From: a virus
DNA: 40,991 nucleotides
Direction: 5' to 3' (one strand)
Virus record (IMG/VR): IMGVR_UViG_3300025400_000036
Location: 1 to 40,991 of that record
The notes below the pieces were generated by a model that saw nothing but the letters and a program-made list of their open reading frames with translations, was not told where the DNA came from and did not search any database. This document shows positions 36,148-40,991 of the stretch, one piece after another (the stretch's first letter is position 1; each line of letters starts with the position of its first letter). Made by a program: the position numbers and the translations under genes.

Positions 36148-37217
36148 TGTTCGACATGAAGGACTTGGCGAACTCGTTGGTGAACAACGGAACGTGGGGC
36201 TTTGCGCCCGTAGATACGTTCCGTATGGGCATTGTCGCCGGATACGACCCAGCGTTTTCGTTTGACGACGGGGCGAATACGTTTCCAGCACTAAGCGTTC
36301 AGTTGGCTGGCGACGAACGAATGATGCACGGCTTTCGCTTTGCTGAACACTACGTTCCGCACTTGGGCGACACAGTATGGGTCTTGATTTCACCAGACGA
36401 CCACTGGGTTGTCGGTGCTTTGGCAACCAGCGCAACAGAGCGAGCCAAGCGTTCACCTATGACGTATATGGGGTCTGCCACCGCCGCTGGGCAAACCAAC
36501 CCTGCCGTCACCACCGCCTTGCTTCCAAATCGTTTGTATCGGGTTGAGGGGCAAGTGCATTTCACTACAAGCGGGTCGGGCGCAAACTATGCGGGTCAAG
36601 TAAGCCTCAAAGTCACACAGCCGTATTCCAGCACACCGCTTGTATTGGAAACCCGTGATGTTTTCCCCAATAACTCGTATGTCGTCACCGGAAGTCAAGA
36701 GTGGTCAATCACCGACCAATCCAAATGGTCAAACGGGCTTTGGACGGCGACGAACACAAACTCGGAATACACATGGACGCTAGAGGTGAACTCTCTAGAC
36801 TCAACGCCGTCTTACGCTTCCTACAACGAAAATAACGCTTATAACGCTGGCGACTTGGTGGTCGACACCAACGGACACTATTGGAAGTGCGTTCAGTCGG
36901 TCGCTGGCGTTTGGTCAAGTTCAGCAACTTATTATCCGGGGCAACTTGTTCTTTACCCCGCTCAGAGCGAGTATTTGTTTGCAAACTTCAATAATCAAAA
37001 CATTTCACCTGCGACAACGGCAAATGGCTGGGATTCTAACTTCAACACTCAAACAAACGTTATAACCTCAACACCGTTCTATATGCCAACGTGGACGTTT
37101 ACGGGTGTGTTCGGCGGTTCATTGCCCACTACCCCGTATTTCACTAGGGTTACCCCGCCCACCATTACGGTTACCAGTAGCCGTTTGACCGTTCACGATA
37201 TGGGCGTTGCATCGTAA
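36147..37217 (+). CDS. Baseplate protein with OB-like domain and CBM-like modules
   Basis: A 356-residue protein whose ATG overlaps the hub stop (TAATG). Residues about 1-110 include HYVPHLGDTVWVLISPDDHW and VVGALATSATER, matching the small OB-fold domain that follows hub genes in actinophages. Residues about 225-270 contain YNENNAYNAGDLVVDTNGHYW and a second SATYYPGQLVLYP copy, which have the Y-x-x-G-D-x-V...G-x-x-Y/W-x-C pattern of carbohydrate-binding family 5/12 modules. These may bind cell-wall or capsular sugars. No catalytic motif is visible, so I would not call it an endolysin. It is the last tail gene of the plus-strand run. Confidence 0.65.
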   Translation: MFDMKDLANSLVNNGTWGFAPVDTFRMGIVAGYDPAFSFDDGANTFPALSVQLAGDERMMHGFRFAEHYVPHLGDTVWVLISPDDHWVVGALATSATERAKRSPMTYMGSATAAGQTNPAVTTALLPNRLYRVEGQVHFTTSGSGANYAGQVSLKVTQPYSSTPLVLETRDVFPNNSYVVTGSQEWSITDQSKWSNGLWTATNTNSEYTWTLEVNSLDSTPSYASYNENNAYNAGDLVVDTNGHYWKCVQSVAGVWSSSATYYPGQLVLYPAQSEYLFANFNNQNISPATTANGWDSNFNTQTNVITSTPFYMPTWTFTGVFGGSLPTTPYFTRVTPPTITVTSSRLTVHDMGVAS

Positions 37218-37251
37218 CGGGATTTACAAATCAGCATTGTATTATCGTGCT

Positions 37252-37560
37252 ATGGCAAGCACCTATTTAGTCACTGCGATATGCGCTGGAGTTCCAGCAC
37301 TGCTTAGTTCTGTTGCCGCCATCCACGAAATCCACAAGGGGCGCAAGGAGAACAGCGGTGACCACCGCAAAGTTCAGGGCGCATTGGAACGGTTGGACAA
37401 CCGGATGGAACGCCTAGATAACAAGATTGAGGGCGTAGACATCAAGGTGGAAAAGACGGATTTACGCTTTGACGCAATTGAGGATAAGATTGAGCGTCAC
37501 TTAGGGTGGCACAGAAGCCAAGCCGAAACCGATTTGGAAAAGGCTCTAAAGAAAGAGTAG
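37252..37560 (+). CDS. Membrane protein with coiled coil, holin-like (DUF2746-like)
   Basis: A 102-residue protein. I use the ATG at 37252, which stands 6 nt after a TATTAT box; an earlier in-frame start at 37207 would overlap the upstream gene. It has one N-terminal membrane segment (TYLVTAICAGVPALLSSVAAI, residues about 4-25), then a charged linker and a long coiled coil with repeated LDNRMERLDNKIEGVDIKVE heptads, ending with a basic tail. This layout is that of small membrane proteins found in actinophage lysis regions. It may be a holin partner or spanin-like regulator. It is followed 2 bp later by the second membrane protein gene. Confidence 0.7.
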   Translation: MASTYLVTAICAGVPALLSSVAAIHEIHKGRKENSGDHRKVQGALERLDNRMERLDNKIEGVDIKVEKTDLRFDAIEDKIERHLGWHRSQAETDLEKALKKE

Positions 37561-37562
37561 AT

Positions 37563-37907
37563 ATGCCGGACGCAATCACCACCACCGAAATTCAAGTTGC
37601 CGACCAAGCACTCGCAAAGGCAACTGCCGTTGTAGAGGCAAAGGGTCAGCCACTCGCCCCTACTAACGCCACCAACACCGAAATTGACGAACTGGGCAAC
37701 GACATTGTTCGCTACGTCACGCCGGTTCTGGTTGGTTGGTTCATTACCCTCGCCGCCAAGAAGGGCTTTCACATCAGCACGGCGACCGCCTACCAGCAGG
37801 TCTTTCCGTTCGTGTCGTCGGGATACTTCATCCTCGTTCGCTACCTTGAACAGCACATCCCTGCTCTCGGTCGCTTGCTCGGTATCAAGAAGCCAGCCAA
37901 AAAGTAG
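37563..37907 (+). CDS. Holin-like membrane protein
   Basis: A 114-residue protein. After a polar N-terminus (about 45 residues) come a membrane segment, YVTPVLVGWFITLAAKKGF, and a second hydrophobic stretch, QQVFPFVSSGYFILVRYLEQ, then a basic C-terminus (IKKPAKK). The R-Y-V-x-P-V-L-V-G-W start and V-R-Y-L-E after the second segment resemble actinophage holins. Two membrane segments and a positively charged tail fit a class II holin. With the preceding coiled-coil membrane protein it probably times lysis. No endolysin gene is seen next to it. A strong bidirectional terminator follows. Confidence 0.7.
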   Translation: MPDAITTTEIQVADQALAKATAVVEAKGQPLAPTNATNTEIDELGNDIVRYVTPVLVGWFITLAAKKGFHISTATAYQQVFPFVSSGYFILVRYLEQHIPALGRLLGIKKPAKK

Positions 37908-37958
37908 TGCTACGTTGGGGATAGAACCCCGACAAGAGTTTGTTTCGTAAGAAACAGC

Positions 37959-37999
37959 AAAACCCCTAGCCAATCCGTTTTGGAAAGGCTAGGGGTTTT
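37959..37999. terminator. Bidirectional intrinsic terminator between convergent genes
   Basis: AAAACCCCTAGCC (37959-37971) and GGCTAGGGGTTTT (37987-37999) form a perfect 13-bp stem with a 15-nt loop. The flanking A-run and T-run allow function on both strands, ending the plus-strand late transcript and the minus-strand gam transcript. Confidence 0.92.
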
Positions 38000-38024
38000 G
38001 TTCTGCGTCACTTTGAGCGACAAT

Positions 38025-38082
38025 CGTGGTGAACGAAACTTGCTATTACGACCGAGTTGGATAGCAAGTTTCGCCCACCACG
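38025..38082. repeat. Long inverted repeat between convergent genes
   Basis: Left arm CGTGGTG-AA-CGAAACTTGCTAT (38025-38046) pairs with ATAGCAAGTTTCG-CC-CACCACG (38061-38082). That is 20 paired bases per arm with one 2-nt mismatch and a 14-nt loop (38047-38060). There is no T-run after it. The sequence CGAAACTT recurs a third time just after the right arm (38081-38088). It lies only 26 bp from the intrinsic terminator and 8 bp from the stop of the gam-like gene, so it may be a mRNA 3'-end stabiliser, a small RNA, or a DNA cruciform/protein site. Confidence 0.8.
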
Positions 38083-38090
38083 AAACTTTG

Positions 38091-38666
38091 TTAGCCGACC
38101 ACCTTGACGCTGGTGCTAATACCGCCCTCAACTGGGGCTAGACCCTCAACGGCGATTCCTGTGGTCGGGTCAAGAACAGCACCGTCGGCGTAGTCGACGA
38201 ACTTCTTGATTTCCGCAAGGTTCGCCTCACGCTTTACACGCACCCACTCGTCCTTGCCGTAGTGTTCAGCCCACGACAGGAACACGTCAAGGTCGGTCAC
38301 CTCAACCTTTGGCGCAACGACACGGCTCGTCACCTTGCCGTCTGGGAAATCAAGGCTCTTGCGACCGTCAGTGTCGTTCTCACGAACACGCATAAGGTAA
38401 TCGCCCAAGATACGCTCAAAGTAATCAACGGTCTGTGAGTTAGACGTGGTGTTCGCCTCAACCCAAGCGTTGATGCGGTCAAGTTCGACCTGTGCCTGAC
38501 GCTTCACCTCGTCAATACGACGTTGTGCCTGTGCGAGACGGCGCATAGCCCACAAGGCTTCGTCGTCGTTGTTAATGGTGAACGCATTAGGGTTCTCAAA
38601 ACCCGTTGGCTCACCAAGCGAGGCTAGGTAATCCTCTAATGATTGGTCAATTGCTTCGTTCGGCAT
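38091..38666 (-). CDS. gam: Gam-like host-nuclease inhibitor / DNA end-binding protein
   Basis: A 191-residue protein on the minus strand, with AGAGGG 4 nt before the ATG. The central part has WAMRRLAQAQRRIDEVKRQA, a long helix (QVELDRINAWVEA), then FERILGDYLMRVREND, then KSLDFPDGKVTSRVVAPKVE. The helix-loop-helix followed by a K-x-L/F-D-x-P-x-G-x-V/x-S-R motif is the signature of the Mu Gam family. Mu Gam is a Ku-like protein that binds DNA ends and blocks exonucleases such as RecBCD. It is the first gene of a short minus-strand group and has its own TTGCGT/TATAGT promoter. Together with the Sak4-like ATPase it belongs to the phage's end-protection and recombination set. Confidence 0.85.
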   Translation of the reverse strand: MPNEAIDQSLEDYLASLGEPTGFENPNAFTINNDDEALWAMRRLAQAQRRIDEVKRQAQVELDRINAWVEANTTSNSQTVDYFERILGDYLMRVRENDTDGRKSLDFPDGKVTSRVVAPKVEVTDLDVFLSWAEHYGKDEWVRVKREANLAEIKKFVDYADGAVLDPTTGIAVEGLAPVEGGISTSVKVVG

Positions 38667-38706
38667 TTTGCCCTCTTTCTCTAATCGGTTATAACTGCTT
38701 GATACA

Positions 38707-38735
38707 ACTATACAGGTGTCTAGTGACTAACGCAA
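38707..38735 (-). promoter_or_regulatory. Promoter for the gam-like gene
   Basis: On the minus strand, TTGCGT (38730-38735), a 17-bp spacer, and TATAGT (38707-38712). A TAGTGACT near-copy of the octamer lies within the spacer as read on the plus strand (38721-38728). Confidence 0.75.
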
Positions 38736-38739
38736 GTCT

Positions 38740-39012
38740 TTAGGCGGAAATCTTTTCGCCGTTGCGGATTGCGCTCTCAACCATTGTGTCCATAAGGCGA
38801 CGTGCGCTCTCGTAGCGGTCAAGCGGATAAACACCACTACCCGACTTCACAGCGTAGGCACGGCGCAACTCGCCAACATAGGGCGAGATTATCTCAATCG
38901 TGCGCTTGCCACCACGCTTATTTACGAGGGTGACCTTGTTGTCCAGTTCGGCGATTGCGGCATCCTCACGCTGAGCCTTCACCTCAATGTCTGGGTCGTA
39001 TTCGTAGTCCAT
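38740..39012 (-). CDS. Small charged protein, unknown function
   Basis: A 90-residue protein on the minus strand. The start is ATG at 39012, 5 nt after AAGGAG; a GTG at 39015 would be only 2 nt away. It is acidic at the N-terminus (DYEYDPDIEVKAQREDAAIA) and has a central beta hairpin (VTLVNKRGGKRTIEII), then helical parts (YVGELRRAYAVKS, ESARRLMDTMVESAIRNGEK). There are no Cys and no HTH that I can identify with confidence. It is upstream of gam with a separate promoter (TTGCTT/TATAGT), so it is probably an early protein, possibly a regulator or a recombination accessory factor. Function is unknown. Confidence 0.6.
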   Translation of the reverse strand: MDYEYDPDIEVKAQREDAAIAELDNKVTLVNKRGGKRTIEIISPYVGELRRAYAVKSGSGVYPLDRYESARRLMDTMVESAIRNGEKISA

Positions 39013-39045
39013 CACAACTCCTTATCCGTTATCTGATACTAAACC

Positions 39046-39074
39046 ACTATACAGCATAGGTGCGACAAAAGCAA
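39046..39074 (-). promoter_or_regulatory. Leftward early promoter
   Basis: On the minus strand, TTGCTT (39069-39074), a 17-bp spacer and TATAGT (39046-39051). The -10 is identical to that of the promoter at 38707. It faces away from the rightward promoter at 39118. Confidence 0.6.
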
Positions 39075-39117
39075 ATACACACGAAACACCATACAAACAA
39101 AAGGTTTTAGATAACAC

Positions 39118-39146
39118 TTGACGGCGGTTGAGTGAGCGTGTAAGAT
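39118..39146 (+). promoter_or_regulatory. Rightward early promoter for the Sak4-like gene
   Basis: TTGACG (39118-39123), a 17-bp spacer, and TAAGAT (39141-39146), about 48 nt of leader before the ATG at 39201. The AT-rich stretch upstream (39070-39117) could act as an UP element or operator, shared with the leftward promoter. Confidence 0.75.
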
Positions 39147-39200
39147 TGCCCGTGACGACTCCGACGACAGATGTTAGAGCCTGATTAGAAAGAGAACCAA

Positions 39201-40109
39201 ATGTCCTTATTCACCAAAGCCACAAAGGCACAGGCAAAAGCCCGTGTCGCCTTCTGTGGCCCATCCGGCGCAGGCAAGACCTATTGGTCACTGCTCTGGG
39301 CAACCAAGTTGGCAGAGGGCGGCAAGATTGCCTTCATTGACACCGAACGTAGTTCAGCATCGTTGTATGCCGACAAGTTCGACTTCGACACCCTCTCAAT
39401 GTCACCGCCCTACCACCCCGACCGTTTGGTTGAGGCAATCCGTTCAGCAGAGGCAGAGGGATACGCCGTAATCGTTATCGACAGCCTCACGCACTTCTGG
39501 CAGGGCAAGGGTGGCGTTCTAGAAATCGTTGATGACGCTAAGGGTCGCTTCGGTGGCAATCAATACATGGCTTGGGGCGTGGGAACACCACTCCAGCAAG
39601 CAATGGTTGATGCCCTACTGGCGTTCAACGGACACGTCATTGTGACTATGCGCTCTAAGACCGAATACACAATGGACAAGAACGAAAAGGGCAAGACCGA
39701 AATCAAAAAGGTCGGTATGGCTCCGCAACAGCGTGACGGTATTGAGTATGAATTCACTCTTGTGTTTGACGTGGATATTCAGCACCGTGCCGTTGCCACC
39801 AAGACACGTTGCGACACGTTGGCAGACCGTTCGTTCCAGCCAAACGCCGCAGAGGAAGCCAGCGACATTTTCCTGAACTGGCTCTCGTCTGGTGACCCGT
39901 TGCTCTCGCAGAACGAGCGTGACGCTATCGACAACAAAATCAAGAGCCTGTCGCCGTCCCAGCGTCGCACTCTCGGTTCTGAGTGGGCGAGCAAGGGCTT
40001 GCCAAAGGTCGGCGCAATGACCGAAAGCCGTAAGGCAGACGCATTAGCGTTGATTGAACGAGCCTCAGAGTTTGACGACGAGGAAACGACCGACGAGGTT
40101 CCGTCGTAA
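39201..40109 (+). CDS. Sak4-like RecA-fold ATPase
   Basis: A 302-residue protein. Walker A GPSGAGKT at residues 20-27 (Lys26) and Walker B VIVIDSLTHF with Asp94. Between them are KIAFIDTERSSAS and a DRLVEAIRSAEAEGYA helix; later a VTMRSKTEYTMD segment and AATRCDTLADRSF-type strand pattern (KTRCDTLADRSFQP). This arrangement is that of the AAA_24/Sak4 family of short RecA/RAD51-like proteins. Phage Sak4 acts in single-strand annealing recombination, generally with an SSB. The C-terminal 80 residues (from NERDAID) form an extra acidic tail. It is the first gene of the rightward early operon, and a Gam-like protein is encoded divergently. Confidence 0.85.
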   Translation: MSLFTKATKAQAKARVAFCGPSGAGKTYWSLLWATKLAEGGKIAFIDTERSSASLYADKFDFDTLSMSPPYHPDRLVEAIRSAEAEGYAVIVIDSLTHFWQGKGGVLEIVDDAKGRFGGNQYMAWGVGTPLQQAMVDALLAFNGHVIVTMRSKTEYTMDKNEKGKTEIKKVGMAPQQRDGIEYEFTLVFDVDIQHRAVATKTRCDTLADRSFQPNAAEEASDIFLNWLSSGDPLLSQNERDAIDNKIKSLSPSQRRTLGSEWASKGLPKVGAMTESRKADALALIERASEFDDEETTDEVPS

Positions 40110-40151
40110 ATCACCACCAGAGGGGTCTATAAGGCTCTCTCACAGGCGCAA

Positions 40152-40187
40152 CCCCCATTGGGTAGGGATAGACCTACCTGATGGGGG
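40152..40187 (+). terminator. Hairpin terminator or attenuator after the Sak4-like gene
   Basis: CCCCCAT-TG-GGTAGG (40152-40166) pairs with CCTACC-TG-ATGGGGG (40173-40187) across a 6-nt loop. It is flanked downstream by ATTTGCCATTT, only weakly T-rich. It could reduce read-through into the replication initiator gene rather than fully terminate. Confidence 0.65.
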
Positions 40188-40232
40188 ATTTGCCATTTAC
40201 GAGCGTAATCACACACAGCGCATCCCGTTTGT

Positions 40233-40251
40233 GTAAGGTGAACAACCTTAC
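40233..40251. promoter_or_regulatory. 19-bp palindrome upstream of the replication initiator gene
   Basis: GTAAGGT-GAACA-ACCTTAC, 7 bp perfect arms around 5 bp. It lies 3-4 bp before the GAGGAG ribosome site and 14 bp before the start codon. The form fits a dimeric repressor operator or an RNA hairpin controlling translation. The initiator itself may autoregulate here. Confidence 0.5.
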
Positions 40252-40265
40252 GAGAGGAGTCTCTA

Positions 40266-40991
40266 GTGTCCATCCGGCGGTCGCCTTCAGCACTACGAAA
40301 GAACTACACGGTTCTGAGCAACACCACCCTTGCCGACGAGCGTTTGTCTTGGGAGGCACGAGGCTTATTGGCGTATTTGCTCTCAAAGCCCGACAACTGG
40401 CGTGTGAGCGTCAAGCATCTAGTGAAAATCAGCCCTAACTGCGGTCGGGTAAAGACCTATCGCATTATCAAAGAACTAGAGGACTACGGATACCTCACCC
40501 AAGAACAGACCCACGACGATGGTGGAAAGTTCGGGGAAATGGAACGCATTGTCCATGAGGTATCCGTAGGTGAAACGCCAGACGTTCTGCCCGACGAAAT
40601 CGACATCACCGTAGTTCCAAAAACCGTAAGCGGCTCAGCCGCAAGCGGCAAAACCGTATGCGGCAAACCCGCACACATAGTAAGTACTGATGATAAACAA
40701 GTACTGATTAGAACAAGTACGGACTTTAGTAATTCTTCATCACCCGATAAATCGGGCGATGGTTTCTCTCCGGAGCCAGTAGTGAAATCTGCTCCACAGC
40801 CGTATCAAGATGAGTTTGAGCAGGTGTGGAAGGCGTACCCTCGCAAAATCGGTAAGGCCGCCGCCTACAAGGTCTTTGTCGCCCGTATGCGTTCCGGCGT
40901 TTCACTACAAGAACTTTTGCAAGCGACCGAAAACTACGCCGACACCCGACGTGGCGAGCCAGACACTTTCACCATGCACGGCTCTACCTTT
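40266..40991 (+). CDS. Winged-helix replication initiator, 3' end outside the window
   Basis: Open from the GTG at 40266 (AGGAG 6 nt upstream) to the right edge, so at least 242 residues with no stop. The N-terminal part (SIRRSPSALRKNYTVLSNTT, then LADERLSWEARGLLAYLLSK, a WRVSVKHLVKISPNCGRVKT segment and IIKELEDYGYLTQEQ) is a winged helix-turn-helix of the phage replisome-organiser type. A low-complexity Ser/Gly/Lys-rich linker holds repeated SGSAASGKTVCGK-like units (DNA repeats AA-CCGTA-(A/T)GCGGC). A second domain begins at about residue 180 (FEQVWKAYPRKIGKAAAYKV), known from phage replication proteins that recruit helicase. It belongs to the rightward early operon. Confidence 0.8.
   Translation, partial: MSIRRSPSALRKNYTVLSNTTLADERLSWEARGLLAYLLSKPDNWRVSVKHLVKISPNCGRVKTYRIIKELEDYGYLTQEQTHDDGGKFGEMERIVHEVSVGETPDVLPDEIDITVVPKTVSGSAASGKTVCGKPAHIVSTDDKQVLIRTSTDFSNSSSPDKSGDGFSPEPVVKSAPQPYQDEFEQVWKAYPRKIGKAAAYKVFVARMRSGVSLQELLQATENYADTRRGEPDTFTMHGSTF

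Larger units (their letters stand above)
1015..40907. repeat. Dispersed octamer TAGTGAAA(W), about 43 copies
   Basis: Counted by eye on both strands. Plus-strand copies begin at 1015, 1363, 2165, 3326, 8862, 11099, 11495, 12432, 16729, 19198, 19693, 21972, 25223, 26982, 28356, 30481, 31338, 33526, 33955, 35825, 40420 and 40780. Minus-strand copies (TTTCACTA) lie at about 4163, 5390, 6524, 6938, 8065, 10402, 12895, 15113, 17882, 18696, 22906, 24862, 27323, 29167, 31916, 32136, 33167, 34721, 36559, 37138 and 40899. About 1.25 are expected by chance. The base after the octamer is nearly always A or T. Confidence 0.8.

Noticed and set aside
38025-38082. tRNA or second intrinsic terminator
   Set aside because: The arms form one long stem with no cloverleaf, and no T-run follows on either strand.
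1015-40907. CRISPR array explanation for the repeated octamer
   Set aside because: Copies are only 8-9 bp, irregularly spaced by hundreds of bases and on both strands, with genes between them.
1-40991. Common enrichment of GGTGGAA/TTTCCACC and TAGTGGAA
   Set aside because: These are frequent too, but they mostly coincide with Gly-Gly, Gly-Thr and Ser-Thr codon pairs of the Gly/Thr-rich proteins, so codon and composition bias may explain them. TAGTGGAA (about 10 copies) may be a weak relative of the octamer.

Overview
This window is a contiguous piece of a tailed, long non-contractile-tail (siphovirus-type) bacteriophage genome, roughly 50% GC. It runs from the middle of the major capsid gene, through neck, tail, baseplate and fibre genes and two holin-like membrane genes, into the start of the early recombination/replication region. 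No host gene, rRNA, tRNA, CRISPR array, IS element or integrase was seen. Several protein types (a tail hub resembling DUF5047, a Mre11-like phosphoesterase among structural genes, a DUF1599/Nmad1-like protein, an actinophage-style holin pair) point to an actinobacterial host. The moderate GC would suit a mid-GC actinobacterium such as a freshwater Microbacteriaceae member, but that host call is inference only.

Layout. (1) 2-988: 3' part of the major capsid protein gene, closed by two hairpins. (2) 1084-3328: two small unknown proteins, a metallophosphoesterase and a DUF1599/Nmad1-like protein. (3) 3362-11491: appendage genes, namely a 1551-residue Ser/Thr/Gly-rich fibre, a glycine-rich tip-like protein and several smaller structural proteins. 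(4) 11502-13355: the neck series (connector, stopper, HK97-gp10-like protein, tail terminator). (5) 13352-14681: small accessory genes, two of them behind a near-consensus promoter. (6) 14681-17256: two paralogous tail-tube proteins and the tail assembly chaperone, which is extended by a -1 frameshift at GGGAAAA. (7) 17276-37217: tape measure, two giant modular tail proteins (2660 and 1699 residues), a DUF5047-like hub and an OB-fold baseplate protein. (8) 37252-37907: two holin-like membrane proteins; no endolysin is visible. (9) 37959-38082: a bidirectional terminator and a second, longer inverted repeat. (10) 38091-39012 on the minus strand: a Gam-like DNA-end-binding protein and a small unknown protein, each with its own promoter. 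(11) 39201-40991 on the plus strand: a Sak4-like RecA-fold ATPase, a terminator, an operator-like palindrome and a winged-helix replication initiator that runs off the window.

The most unusual signal is an octamer, TAGTGAAA (usually followed by A or T). I counted about 43 copies by eye over both strands, against about 1.25 expected by chance. It lies in all reading frames inside genes and also at many gene junctions, so the selection appears to act on DNA rather than protein. It could be a distributed binding site (stoperator-like, Chi-like or other). A second theme is a set of extended -10 promoters (TGNTANAGT) directly in front of late genes, some of which look leaderless. A third is the spread of the same beta-rich modules through several structural genes, including an apparent insertion into a tail-tube protein.
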